This document shows positions 10,564-21,718 of a stretch of DNA of 64,000 nt, in pieces (within the stretch, counting starts at the first letter, position 1; each line of letters opens with the position of its first letter). This DNA is from Blasia pusilla (lineage: Eukaryota; Marchantiophyta; Marchantiopsida; Blasiales): NCBI GenBank assembly GCA_050084515.1, contig CM114271.1:41106001-41170000 (forward strand). The letters run 5' to 3'. The position numbers and the translations under genes are program-made. Under the pieces are notes generated by a model that saw only the letters and a program-made list of their open reading frames with translations, did no database searches and was not told the origin of the DNA.

Positions 10564-11586
10564 CTAACGTATCTGCTTCACTTGCGTTTGCTTGAAGTCT
10601 TGCAACAACTCTTGCGCATGTTCCAAATCCGCCTCCGCAATCCAAGTTGCCTCCTTCATATTGTAGCCCTTCCATTTAACCAAGTATTTGTACTTGTTGG
10701 CCCGACGCCTCGAACGTAAGATGGTCTCCATCTCAAACTCTGGCTCTTCATTTATGATCACCGAGTGCGGTCTCACCACATGTCTCCGCTCAAAACGTCC
10801 ATTATCTTGAAGATATTTCTTCAACAATGACACATGAAAGGTCGGGTGAATCTTGAACTCGTTCGACAGCCCCAATGTATACACATCCTCAAACGGGTTT
10901 GCCACAATCACATACGGTCCAACATACTTGGCAGACAACTTCGCAGAAAACTCTTTCGGAAAAGTGTGATTCTTCACACTCAACCACACTTGCTCTCCAA
11001 CTTGGAATTGTACTTGGCGCCGACTCTTGTTAGCATGCTTAACGTACCTCATTTGAACCTTTGCAAGACTTCGCCTTGCTCGCTCTTCCCGTTCTCGCAT
11101 TTCTACCAACAAACCTTCTGCCGTCGCTTGTCGTGTTCGTGCTAATGTAGTACCCTTCGGAAGGGCTAGGTCAAGAGGCCCTTCTGGCTTTCGTCCATTT
11201 TCCAGGAGAAAGGGAGATTCTCCAATTGCAGAATGCTTGGTCGAGTTGTAGCAGTACTCCGCCATGCTCAACCACTTGACCCAATCTTGTTGATCAGCAC
11301 TGACATAATTCCTTAAGCATTGATTCACGATTGAGTTTACCTTCTCAGTCTGTCCATCCGTCTGTGGGTGGAAAGTCGTATTGAAACTCAACTTGGTCTT
11401 AAACCTCCTGAACAAGTGCTTCCAAAAAGCATTGGTAAACTTTGGATCCCGATCTGAAACAATGCTCCTCGGAAAACCATGAGCACGCCACCAGTTATCC
11501 AGAAATAGTTGCGACGTCGTATAAGCCGTTGTGGAATCCACAGTCGACACGAACCTGGCCAACTTGCTAAACCGATCAACAATCAC
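10564..11586 (-). pseudogene. Integrase core and chromodomain of element B
   Basis: Open minus-strand frame of 340 codons. The DDE core shows MIVDRFSKLARF, SIVSDRDPKF and FHPQTDGQTEKVN (D, D, E). The GPY-like C-terminal region has LSAKYVGPYVI, then HPTFHVSLLKKY. The end is a chromodomain (YLVKWKGYNMKEATWIAEADL) with the aromatic residues typical of histone methyl-lysine binding. Chromodomains of this kind direct chromovirus integration to particular chromatin. The frame itself is intact but lies in a different frame from the upstream integrase pieces. Confidence 0.92.
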
Positions 11587-11765
11587 AAGTACAACGTTGT
11601 ATCCCTAGATTCCGGAAGACTCGTGATGAAATCCATACTCACACTTTGCAAGGGTACTTCTGAGATCGGCAAGGGATGCAGCAAGCCTTGTTTCTTATCA
11701 TAAGAAACTTTATTCGATTGGCAGGTCACACAGGTCTTCACATATTGAGCAACATCCTCTTTCAT
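11583..11765 (-). pseudogene. Integrase N-terminal part (CC of HHCC) of element B
   Basis: Contains VKTCVTCQSNKVS, the two cysteines of the HHCC zinc finger, followed by PLQSVSMDFITSLP, which leads into the catalytic core. It is joined to the core by a frameshift at about 11583. Confidence 0.85.
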
Positions 11766-11995
11766 GTTGGGCCAAAAAACCGCTTCGACAGAACAGCCAA
11801 CCTAGATTTCTCTCCTTTATGTCCTGCCAAGGGTCCGTCGTGACACTCCGCTAACACTTTGGTTCGCATCCTGCCTTGCCCCACATAGATCCTACTCTGC
11901 TTGAACCTTAGTAAACCGTGCCTCAAACTTATGTAGGCCACCTTCTCACCCTGCTTCAACTTCCTCAGGTACTCCCATGTGTGAGCGTCCTTCAT
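11762..11995 (-). pseudogene. RNase H-integrase connector and HH of the integrase zinc finger, element B
   Basis: Contains AECHDGPLAGHKGEK, the two histidines of the integrase N-terminal zinc finger, preceded by a connector. Frame changes separate it from RNase H (12049) and from the CC part (11765). Confidence 0.8.
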
Positions 11996-12048
11996 ATATC
12001 CTTAACGAATCCTTCTTTCTAGGTCTGTTTCTTTAGGGAACATTGCTC

Positions 12049-12882
12049 TCAAAGACTGTGTCGTCGATGCATGTGTTCCTCCTTGCGACTCAACGCATCT
12101 GGAATCACATTATCTTTACCTGGTTTGTGAATCAACTCAACATCCATCAGCGCCAAGGTATCATGCGATCGCAGTTGTTTCGGTGTCACTCGATCCTGGG
12201 TCTCAAAACACTTGAGTGATATATTATCGGTGAATACTCGAGTCTTGTGGAGCCCTAAATAATGCCACCACTTCCTCAAGCAATGGACCACCGCGAACAA
12301 CTCTTTCTCGTGAGTGGGCCATCTCCTTTCAGTATCGCTAAGCTTCTTGCTCTCGTATGCTATAGGTCTCCCTTCTTTCACCAACATTCCTGCAACTGCA
12401 AAATCACTAGCATCGGTATGCACTTCAAAAGGTTTGTCAAACTTTGGGAGCTTCAATACTGGTTCTTGCAATAGAATCTGCTTCACTCGGCTGAGTGCCT
12501 CATTAACTTCCTGGGTCCAAGTCATGTTGGCAAACTTTGCTGTCCAATCCGTGAGAGGTCTCACAATTCCCAAAATTTTTTTCACATAAGTGCGATAGAA
12601 CTGCACCGCACCTATGAACCTCCTCATCCCCTTTACGGTGGATGGGGGTTCCCACTTGACAATCGCTTTCACCTTCTCCATGTCCGGACTCACGCCATCT
12701 GCACTAACCAGATGACCCAAGAATTTGATCTTGCTCAACCTGAAGTCACTCTTCTCTATATTCGCATACAGCTGATTCGCCCTTAGCTTTGACAAAACCG
12801 CTCTCACATGCCGAGTGTGCTCCTCTAAGGACTTTGAATAGATAAGTATGTCATCAATATAGATAATAACATACTCATCCAT
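12049..12882 (-). pseudogene. RT palm/thumb and RNase H of element B
   Basis: Starts at the catalytic YIDDILIYS, then the thumb (FLGHLVSADGVSPD, RRFIGAVQFYRTYVKKI) and RNase H with FEVHTDASDFAVAGML, YESKKLSDTERRWPTHEKELFAVVHCLRKW and VFTDN (D, E, D). The KPGKDNVIPDALSR segment ends RNase H. It is in the same frame as the upstream segment and is separated from it by a single TAG at 12886-12888. A copy of part of the thumb lies at 22857-23030. Confidence 0.93.
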
Positions 12883-12885
12883 TTC

Positions 12886-14163
12886 CTAGTAAAAAATGGA
12901 GTTCATCAATGTGGTGAACGTCGGAGGCACATTACACAAACCGAAAGGCATCACTACAAACTCAAAGGAACCGTATCTTTTCCTACACACAGTCTTCTTC
13001 ACATCTGCCTCGGCAATCCGGATCTGGTAATATCCTGACTTCAAGTCTATCCTTCTGAAATATCTCGCGCCTGCCAGCCTATCGAAGAGATCATCTATCC
13101 TCGGAAGAGGATAATTGTTCTCAACCGTCACTTTATTCAACGCACGGTAATCAACACATAGCCTCATCTTTCCATCCTTCTTCTTCACAAAAAGAACAAG
13201 TGCTCCATAAGGTGATTTGCTAGTCCTAATGTAACCCTTTTCCAACAGCTCACTTAACTGCCTTTTCAACTCAAGAAGTTCCTCCTCCTGATTCAACCTA
13301 TATGGTGCTTTTGAAGGTGGTTGGGAACCAGGTATGATCTCTATCTTATGGTTGACGGCTCTATATGGCGGCAACTCAGTCGGAAGCTCATTTGTCAAGA
13401 CATCCTCAAACTCCTTGACCACTTCTTGGAGTGGTTCTGGGATCCCTCTTGAAGCAGTGTCTTGATCTCTACGTATTCTGCTTGTAGCCTCCTCCACTTG
13501 TCTCAACAAGCAGAGAAACCCATTCTCCAACTCAGTCATGCTTCTCCTTGTAATCGAGTTCACTAACTCCTTTTTCGCTGGAATCTCACGGACCAACTGC
13601 TGCAACCGTTTTCCTTTTAGCAAGACGCTCAACCTCAAGGGTCTATGTCTTAACTCCACCTCATACGCATCTAGGAATGTATTCCCCAAGACTCCGTCAA
13701 TGCCATCCATTTCGCACATAGTGAAATTCTCCTTCAACTCGAATACCCTGCATCCTACGATCAACCCCAAGACCAACTCAGAAGTCCGATGAGACTTGCC
13801 TCTTGCAAATCCTACTCGAATGGGCTCATCCTCCTTAGAGGTAGACAACCCCAGTTCCTTCATGATTCTCAGGCTTACGAAGGAGTGCGAAGCACCTGTA
13901 TCCACGAGCAACAACACATCGCGATCAGCAATCTTGGATCTTAAGTACACCAAATTGTGTGTCCTCTTGGTGACCTGAAGGGATGTCTCAAGATCACCCG
14001 CCAATAGATGCTTAGCAGAAAACTCAATCATACTCCCATTACTAACCTTCAGTTTCAAACACACTTTCGCCCGGTGCGGCCGTTTGCCACAGTTGTAGCA
14101 TATGACCTTGCCGTTCCCTGACTTTGAGTGCTGTCCTCCTCTCGGCTTTGCATGAAGTTCCAC
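12886..14163 (-). pseudogene. Zinc knuckle, protease and RT fingers of element B
   Basis: A 425-codon frame with the Gag zinc knuckle [14 protein letters not shown] (CX2CX4HX4C), the protease active site [13 protein letters not shown], a linker with [18 protein letters not shown], then RT motifs [33 protein letters not shown] and [15 protein letters not shown], ending [20 protein letters not shown]. One TAG stop (12886-12888) divides RT just before YIDD. The start overlaps the gag frame, so gag and pol are in different frames or the shift is a mutation. Confidence 0.93.
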
Positions 14164-14999
14164 TCATTTCTTTTGCCGAGGCGGCGACTCTCTGGATTGT
14201 GCAGGCCCCCACTCCAAACTCTTTTGAACGTCTCCTTATTTTTCGACTTCTTCGAAAAACCTTTTGGCTCAAAGGGTTTCTGGGTTTGGACTTCATCTTC
14301 CCCAATCCGCTCCTCTAGCTTCAGAAGATCCGTGCAGGTATCCGGCAATGTCGGCATTCGGTAAAGGGCCTTTTCAGCGCTTGGCTTGAGTCCACTAATG
14401 AAGATAGCCTTCTTCGCGTGCTCATCCATCTTTGGAAGAGAAGTCAGTTTTGCACTAAACTCCCTCACATACGCGCTTAAGGAAACACTGTGTCGCATCT
14501 GCACCCATTCCACCGCGTTGCACAACCCTTGGTACTCCGGAGTGAATTGATCACCAATCAACACCTTAAACTTCTCCCAACTCAGAGGTGACTCGCCGGC
14601 CAGATATTCCTCTCGTTGAGCTATCCACCATTGTAACGCATGATCCTTCAGGAAAGTAACGGCTACCGTCACCTTGTCCTGCTCAACTGCCCTATGCGCC
14701 TTGAAGTACAGTTCCAGTTCCTTAAGGAAATCCTTCACTTTCCGCAAGCGCCCCATCCCAATGAATGGCGTGGGCAGGTTTGTCTTGCAGAGCTTTTTGC
14801 CCACACCCAAAGTTCGAGTGGCCTCTAACTCTGCAATCCGCTTGCTTTGCTGGGACAACTGCTCTACCAACAACTTCAACAAGTCCAACGTCTGCCTTGA
14901 CTCAGTCGGTTCCCCTGGGTTTGGGCCCGATGGCCCCGTGGAAGGATTTGCCTCTGGAACGTCCTCACGTCTGGCGTTCACCTCTTTGGAAATCTCCAT
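14055..14999 (-). CDS. Gag capsid protein of element B
   Basis: Open frame of 314 codons starting ATG at 14999. It shows a Pro/Gly/Glu-rich N-terminus, a coiled-coil-like helix ([21 protein letters not shown]) and a capsid core with [47 protein letters not shown] and [16 protein letters not shown]. These are hallmarks of plant Ty3 Gag. The CCHC knuckle lies just downstream in the pol frame (about 14075-14115), so the C-terminus of this frame is probably shifted. It forms the virus-like particle. Confidence 0.9.
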   Translation of the reverse strand: MEISKEVNARREDVPEANPSTGPSGPNPGEPTESRQTLDLLKLLVEQLSQQSKRIAELEATRTLGVGKKLCKTNLPTPFIGMGRLRKVKDFLKELELYFKAHRAVEQDKVTVAVTFLKDHALQWWIAQREEYLAGESPLSWEKFKVLIGDQFTPEYQGLCNAVEWVQMRHSVSLSAYVREFSAKLTSLPKMDEHAKKAIFISGLKPSAEKALYRMPTLPDTCTDLLKLEERIGEDEVQTQKPFEPKGFSKKSKNKETFKRVWSGGLHNPESRRLGKRNEWNFMQSREEDSTQSQGTARSYATTVANGRTGRKCV

Positions 15000-15226
15000 C
15001 TCCTCTATACATCACGGTTCGGCATTGGTTCCTCTCTTGATTCACGTCGCTTGATTCGGCGCTCCTTGGGTGTTTCTCCCTCGATCACCATTTCCAAGCC
15101 AACTCACTCAGATCTCCTCCTCGTTTCTTGCGTCTCTCCTCGAGCGTATGAGTCTAGCCGCTACCTTGAGTTTTCCCAAGAGTCCGGTTGATCCCACGAC
15201 CCCAACTTCTCGCTCACCAAGGATTA

Positions 15227-15238
15227 GCTCTGATACCA
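15227..15238 (-). other. Primer-binding site of element B (tRNA-iMet)
   Basis: On the minus strand TGGTATCAGAGC lies 2 bp inside the 5' LTR, complementary to the 3' end of plant initiator methionine tRNA, the usual primer of Ty3 elements. Confidence 0.9.
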
Positions 15239-15240
15239 CT

Positions 15241-16246
15241 TGTCGCGCCCCTACTCTCCTTGAACGTCAGTCTTTATTTTTGCGGAAGCGTACGTTCACT
15301 AGGACACGATCTCATCGCCGATCTGCATCCAAACACGCACTCTCGTTAGTAAGGTCTGGGCCAACCAGCGTTCCAACCCACCGAGTTCTCAACTTGGCAT
15401 CCCATCAAGCTCAACCTTCCTTACTTCCTAGTTTCCAAAACATGGCAAGTTCTTCAAGACTTGGAACAGACTTCTTGATTAGTCCAGGAACCTAAAACGG
15501 CACTTGCGTGCCTAGCGATCCCAACTGTTCAACGGACCTCGTGTGAGTTCCAAACCGAGACCCAAGTAATTGAGTCGCGGGGTGAAATCCAAGAGGGATG
15601 TCTAAAATTGCCTCCATAGACTTGGTTCAGGTTTTCAAACCCAACCCCAAACTCTCGGTCCATTCCATGCTGCCCCATGGCGCCCAAAGTGGGGTTTGAG
15701 TTCCAAGCACTCTCGGAGACCTTCCCCCTTACTAGTACTTTTGGGGTTCTCCAAACCCCCCCCCCCCCTCCCCCCCGTTTGGCAAAGGAGGGTCGGGCCC
15801 TTCGTTGTGGCCCTCAACCCGACTCTACTTACAGTAGTTTCCGGGTTTTTTCTCAGCCGTTGCTTATGCGTTTGCAAAGATCTTTAGTGTGTTTGAACCG
15901 TCTTTCCATAAGTCTTCCAACACACCCTTGTTCGATCCAAACGCATCTTGGCGCTAAAAGTTATGGCCATAAATATAGTCAAAAACTCTCAAAGGCTAGT
16001 GGCGTTCCAAATCCGGATTCTTCCTTTGGCAACCTTCTTCCTAGACTCAACTCCTTTCAAGTGTTGTTCCGCGTTTGGTCCACGTTTCTCAATCGCGACC
16101 ATAACATCTGAATAGCGAAGCCTTGCTTGCGTCTAGTCTCTTGTCTCTTCTTTGAGACCATTCCAACGCGCAAACCATCTTAGCGTGAGTGCGCTAATGT
16201 TCCGATGTTCCGCTTTGGCACTCGTTTGGTCATGAGGGTCGCGACA
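15241..16246 (-). repeat. 5' LTR of element B
   Basis: Direct repeat of 8876-9874. It contains a long C run at about 15758-15778 that is shorter in the other LTR, the probable cause of most of the length difference. Confidence 0.93.
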
Positions 16247-17094
16247 GCCATAGTCGTTATGTGTTGGTGATGGTCGAGCAATTCTTGAAGTGAATAGAGT
16301 TGGTTGCATTGTTTGACAAAGCGAGTGAGGGAGTAGCGTATGCCTTCCTAGATCGGGTGCTAAGTCATTACGGCGCACTAGCTGAGGTGTTGACAGACAA
16401 GGGTACAGAGTTTTGCCGGGAGTTTCAGGCCTTGTGTGATGAGGCGTTGATCGACCACAACACCACTTTGCGAGATCATCTTGAGGCGGATGGACTAGCG
16501 GAGAGGGTTGTGCAAACGGTGAAGAGAGGATTGTGCAAGTATGGCTTGCAGAAAGGTTACCTAGGATATTGGGACCTCCATTTTCCATGGTTGGCGATGG
16601 GATATAGATTCAGCAAGCATGCATCTTTAGCGTAGTTTTCACCGTACTTGCTACTCTATGGCCGAGAGCCAGATTTACGTACGGCCATTCGTCGAGATGT
16701 TGGTGAGGTGTTGAACCTTGATGACCCTGATGTATGGATGCGAGCATGTTCTCAGAGGGCTGAGTTGTTTCGGAGAGTGATGCCCATGGCATTTGAGAAC
16801 TTGGCAATTACGTAGCATCGAGATACATTGAGTTATGCGATTCTTCGAGGAGGTGGTTATCGACCTACAATCCGGAGGTTCCACCAGGGAGACTATGTCT
16901 ACTTGCAGAAAATGACATCCATGACATTTGATGTGATTGCAGGGCGCACTATATTGAGAGTGCGTGAGGTTTTGCCATCTTGTGTTCTTTTGTTGGAGGG
17001 ATGCGATGGTATGGTGTGGAAGGACCATGTGCGTAATTGTGCGCCATGTCACCTTCCTAATATGGATGATATCGTAGATCCGAGCTTAGCAGTA
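16247..17094 (+). pseudogene. Integrase core and C-terminal region of copy A3
   Basis: Resumes the integrase cut at 8875. It shows FLDRVLSHYGALAEVLTDKGTEF (second D), LEADGLAERVVQTVKRGL (E), PWLAMGYRFSKHASLA, a stop, then LLYGREPDLRTAIR. A β-rich C-terminal part follows with GDYVYLQKM, VREVLPSCVLLLEGCDGMVWKDHVRNCAP. Stops at about 16633 and 16813. It is the counterpart of 57430-58250 in copy A4. Confidence 0.8.
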
Positions 17095-17215
17095 GTTACT
17101 ACATGCTTGCAATACATGTTGTGAGGTTCTGCCCCTCGTGGAGCCACTATGCTAGTTTATGATGGATGTTCGAAAGAATCGCATATGGCATGTTTGACGC
17201 CCACTTGTTACTAGG
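17095..17215 (+). pseudogene. Degraded PHD finger of copy A3
   Basis: Follows the integrase C-terminus as in copy A4. Residues align as CLQYML (second Cys lost), GSAPRGATMLVYDGCSK (one Cys replaced by Tyr), SHMACL, with a stop after CLQYML. The finger is recognisable only by comparison with 57246-57395, but this second copy shows that it belongs to the element. Confidence 0.65.
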
Positions 17216-17424
17216 GTTCCTCAGGGACGATGGATGTTTACCAAATATACATAGAGTACGTAGTTCTAGATTTCGACTTGTCTCTATGACATGGATGACA
17301 AGAAGGTGACAAACGATGGGGTCACATGAGCACTCGAATTTTTTGCTCTTAGCGTCCGAGAGATGTATGTCATGGTAGGTAGGGATAGATGGTTATCTGG
17401 AGTTAGAGAGACCTAACCACCAGC

Positions 17425-17561
17425 TAAGGGGGCGATTGGAGATATTTCGGTACTTCTCGTCTCGTTGTTTGGATGCCATGAGTTAGCATGGGATCGTGTG
17501 TGTTTGTGTATATGTTTGGTGATAGCAATGTATGTTGTGTAGCGATGTGTATGCGCATGAC
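17425..17561 (+). repeat. Polypurine tract and terminal segment B of copy A3
   Basis: CTAAGGGGGCGA (17425-17436) precedes TTGGAGATATTTCGG, and the segment ends GCATGACA at 17561. The same tract and start occur before 57173 (minus strand) in copy A4, and the segment matches 61-191 and about 52475-52600. No segment A follows here. Confidence 0.7.
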
Positions 17562-19180
17562 ATCTTTTTGTTTAGCTGACCATGTATTATGAGATACACT
17601 ATAGTATATATTTCCTTTCGTTTTCCTAATTGAATTGGTCCAGGTATAAAAGAAATGTCTTGATACGTATTGTATATCTCTGTTTATATTGCATGTTATT
17701 ATATGCATAAAGGATTGTTCATATGTAAGAATCTATCCGCACGTACATTAGACATACCTTCTATATTTTTTATTTTAAATACCTATATAAATATAAATAT
17801 AAATATATTTAGAGACATCAAAATGAATCCATTGTAATGCATGGAAATGAGGAGATACTTTTTTCACCTGAACGTATCTATTCCTTATACTAATATTTCT
17901 ACCTTAGTACAAACCCTTACAAATCGTCTCTCCATTTATACCTCTTACAACAATCTTCTTACAAGCCTCTTTGTAATCTAAACATCTTTATAAAGGGATC
18001 TTATATGTATAGATATATACCCTAATTGTATAATGTCTAAAACCCTCATAGTGTAATCCTTAACACAAATGGTCCTTATAAAAGATCTTAAACCCTCTTG
18101 AAAAGGAAATTTTTAGAGATAAGAAACATCTCCTTGAAAAAATAAATATTATCCACCATTTCATAAAAGTCCTTCGCTTATGTATAACCTATATCACACA
18201 CAAAGAACCCTTACGAATTTTCTGAAAGCCTCAAAAAAAAGAAAAACCCTTAAAGAAATTCAAACCGGGCCTCTCACAAAAGGAAACTATGTATTTAGAA
18301 AATATTTCTCTTCAAGATTTGTATTTTTTTCCCTTTCCTAGGGCCATCACATCTCGTATCACATTAGTTATAATATAGATGGATGAAACGATTAACGTCT
18401 GGGAGCCACTAGCTTATGGCTTGAGAGTTCAATAAAGAGTGTAGGGTAGTGGGCGTTTAGATCCAAGTTGGAAATTAGCTTTCTGAGGAAAAAAAGAATA
18501 GTATATCTACATAGTTGATGTGGAGAAATGTTTTATGAATGAAGAGTATGAATGTTTGAAGTGAAAAGATATAATCTATCTACACTACTAAGAGAGGACA
18601 CCTTCTTGATTGGTCCATAACCTCCAATGCATGAAATTTGTTATCCTTGCAAAAAAAGTTTTTACACAATTCAAAAAAAAATAAAAAAATGTATAAGACA
18701 TTCCCCACTCACATGAGAATCATGAACAAACCTAGTAATTTTATGCATTACACACTTTTTCATATTGATATATTAAGATTAATGCTGCATCACACATATA
18801 AACTTAAGATTAAAGTTGGCATGTGATGTAATCAAACTTATAAGTGTAAATTACCTATACAAGGCATGAAGAAATAAATTTCAAATAGAGAAGTGAAGGG
18901 AAATCTTTTTGTTGCCTCCCTAGAGCAGAAACATTTTTTTATTGCCCAATTGGCACATGTCAAGCAAGAAAGTGTATGCAAATAAAAAAAACACTCTCCC
19001 GTAATAATATAAATTATAATATAACTAATGTAAAATACCTACAAATGAAACATTAGGAAAATTAGACATCTTCGATCTTTCAAAATTTTGAATTTACAAA
19101 GATATACAAATATAGATAATTAAAAACACTAATTTAGAACCCCATCACAATATCAGGAGATTAACAAATCAGTAAAAAAC
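17562..19180. other. AT-rich intergenic region
   Basis: About 1.6 kb with no coding signal and many short A/T runs. The only patterned stretch is TCTACACTACTAAGAGAGGA starting at 18579 after an A, which resembles a Helitron 5' end. I found no matching 3' hairpin. Confidence 0.5.
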
Positions 19181-19483
19181 CTCAATTTTCGAGTTTTGTC
19201 CACAAAAGCGGTACACCACCATGACACCACGTGGTAAGAATGTCACTAGAGATAATGCGTACATGAGCTGATCTCCGTATGTGCGGTGAATCGAAATCAA
19301 TAATGGAAGCCTGACTTAGACTGACTTGACTCACTGAAGAAGAATCTAGTGAGATCTGAGACTCCATTGAAGTAAGTACAATCCCAACGTGTCTGAGTTT
19401 TCTTACTTCTCTTGCGGAAAACGAAAAAACTACAACTGATCGAAAGTCAGGGTATCGTCGGCTTCCGTTCCGCTGGTGCGTTC

Positions 19484-19807
19484 ATGCGATGGGACCAGTC
19501 GCCATTTCCTGTCACGTTGACGAGCGAGAGCTACGAAACGATACTGGCGGGAAGACGAGATCATATGTCAATGTCAGTTGTGACAGGGAGGGACCAGGAC
19601 AGCGAAGAAGACGAAGAAGCCATTTCATTCGCAACTTTCACATTCCATGGGAACATTCTTTACAACAGCCTCGGGGAGACTTCACCACCATCGACGCGGT
19701 CTGTGGACGTCGATTCGTTTATCGCGCTTCACCGCGAAACTGCCTTCGCGCTAGCGCGTGCCGTTAGCATCGTCACGTCCAAGAAATTCAACGCCGCAGT
19801 GAAATGA
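19484..19807 (+). CDS. Hypothetical open frame in a GC-rich island
   Basis: From the first ATG at 19484 the frame runs 107 codons (the frame is open from about 19397). It has an acidic run (RDQDSEEDEEAISF) and a C-terminal helix-like segment (HRETAFALARAVSIVTSKKF). GC content and CpG are higher than in the AT-rich DNA upstream. I recognise no family. It could be an exon of a gene, a small gene or chance. Confidence 0.25.
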   Translation: MRWDQSPFPVTLTSESYETILAGRRDHMSMSVVTGRDQDSEEDEEAISFATFTFHGNILYNSLGETSPPSTRSVDVDSFIALHRETAFALARAVSIVTSKKFNAAVK

Positions 19808-21700
19808 AATGGAAAAATCCCATGTCCCAGTGTGCGGTTTCGCCTCCGCCAAATTAGATGCCACAGTGAAACGAACGGAACAGCTGAGTGGAATCGAATT
19901 AGGAATGTTCTAGATGTGTAGGCGATTCGTGGTCGGATCTACACTCTAATGAGGTGAAAATGCATGCGGATTCGTCGATTGACCCCGAAGAATAGAACCG
20001 AAGAAATGCATTGACGATGGCTAGCTGTGCCAAGCCACAACGCGGGCACACGGATCGAGTCGCACGGGGTTAGAGCCAGGGAGCGTTATGACAGATGGGG
20101 GTTAGTTAGGTTAATAATTCTGTATTAGGGTATAATTAGGCCACGACCACTGAAATAAGTGTCTCCAGAGCATGATTAATATGGTGGCCTATTTTGCCAG
20201 AAGCGGAGCTGTCTCTTAAAGAGGTGGCAGGCTATTTTGGGGATGTTTCTAAAAGTAGAATAGAGAGAGGCTCCTGCCCGACAGGATGGGGACGTACTTC
20301 ATCAATGCGATTACTAGAAAATAAGTTCTTCCGATAATCGCATTAACACATTGAGTTAATGACCTCCATGGGAGCCCAATGCGGAGCTGTCCCTCCGAGG
20401 CTCTCGGGTTGTGGGCAGTTAGGGTTTCATTGCGGACAGGGAGAAAGAGGAGTTGGCCATGAAAGAGATGACTATGGCGGGCGAGCGATAATGAAGAGAG
20501 ACGTCAGAGGCGCGAGGCGACTTTGGAGAAGAAGCCAGCTAGCTCTCTGTGTGGGCACTGGGCAGTAGAGAGAAAGAATGAAGATGGAAGGTTTTGATGG
20601 AGTGCAGGACAGGAGGATCGCTGGCAGTTTCCGAATGGCAGTTCTTTTCTTTTCTTTTTGGCGCCGTGCAGAGTGTGTGTGCGGGCTGTGGATCATTAGC
20701 GAGCAAGCTGCCGGAGGATTTCGTCCCCGGCATCTTTCTCGGGCCTAGGAGGTTAGTTCTGTTGTCTCGATACAGAGCCACCTTACTGCGCCGACCAATA
20801 ATAAATAATTAGGCCGATCGATGCGAACGAGCCCGGACGATAAGCGTCTTAATTAGTGGTTAAGCAGCGCGGGTTTGGGACGCCTGCTGGGTCCATGCTA
20901 CCGGTCGGGAATTTAGGACCTCTACTTGACGATCCCGGCAGGCTCACCTTCACGGTGGCCCATACCCGCACCCGATCTGCGGCCGGACCGGATATCCGGG
21001 GAGATCCCAAGTCCGCTGGTTTACATTGCCGCGCGTATAATCGTGTTCATCTGCATGCATGTAAGTGTGTGCACATGTCCCATTTTTAAAATTTGTTATA
21101 AATCCCGGTCCGCTGTCGTGTTCAACAACCGCTGTTCATTCTTCATTCTCTCCCGTCTGCCTTCAATCCCTGCCTCTCCGGCTCCACATTCTTGCGGCTC
21201 GTGGTGTTCCAATTGCTCACGGTGTTCATATCATTCGTTTTCCATTCCTTGACCTCTGTCACGCGATCAACACCTGCGTTTAGGATCAAGTTCATATGGT
21301 TTCTTTGGAAACGGCAATCTACAGAGGAGCGAACCAAGGATGAGCCGGCCTTGGAGGTTGTTGGACGCGTCCTCCATAGTCACACGGGTAACTACGCCCG
21401 TCGATTGAAGGACTCCAATGTCAATCATAGTGCCTTCACATTTTTATGATGCTTTTTCTTTTCACCTCCCCGCCTTTCACATTTTCTAATGCTGTACTTT
21501 GGGGTGCGTACTTTGGTGGTGTGCGTTTTAACGGTGTCCAACCCTTGCCGATCGATCGAGATCGATTGGCCTCCATCGATTGTCTACATTAGTTCCACAA
21601 GGAAGCATTCCTTGACTCCGTGATGGTAGAGATTGCAGTGGTCAAATTTGTGGCGCCGATTTTCCATCGGGCCCGTATATGCCGAAGCATTGAATTCGCC
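19808..21700. other. Moderately GC-rich unassigned region
   Basis: Several frames of 60-110 codons overlap on both strands with none favoured. I see no domain, RNA gene or element end. A host promoter or an old element would both fit. Confidence 0.35.
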
Positions 21701-21718
21701 CCATCGTTCTGAGTGGAC

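Larger units (their letters stand above)
8876..16246 (-). mobile_element. Element B: complete Ty3 chromovirus-type LTR retrotransposon nested in A3
   Basis: A 7371-bp element on the minus strand with LTRs of about 1 kb (8876-9874 and 15241-16246), both starting TGTCGCG and ending CGCGACA. The primer-binding site is complementary to tRNA-iMet and a polypurine tract lies inside the 3' LTR. Gag, protease, RT, RNase H, integrase and a C-terminal chromodomain are in the order of chromoviruses. The flanks are TCCAT and GCCAT, consistent with a 5-bp target duplication with one later change. The LTRs differ at about one base in twenty where I compared them by eye, so it is not recent. Pol has one stop and a few frameshifts. 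Confidence 0.93.
7275..17561 (+). mobile_element. Family A Ty3-like retroelement, copy A3 (plus strand, interrupted by element B)
   Basis: RT (7275-7790), RNase H (7810-8187), connector and integrase N-terminus (8188-8875), then after element B the integrase core and C-terminus (16247-17080), a degraded PHD region (about 17095-17210), a 3' untranslated stretch, a polypurine tract (about 17425-17436) and terminal segment B (17437-17561). The 5' part (gag to methyltransferase) is absent; RT starts abruptly at 7275 against the 5' end of copy A1. Many stops. Confidence 0.75.
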
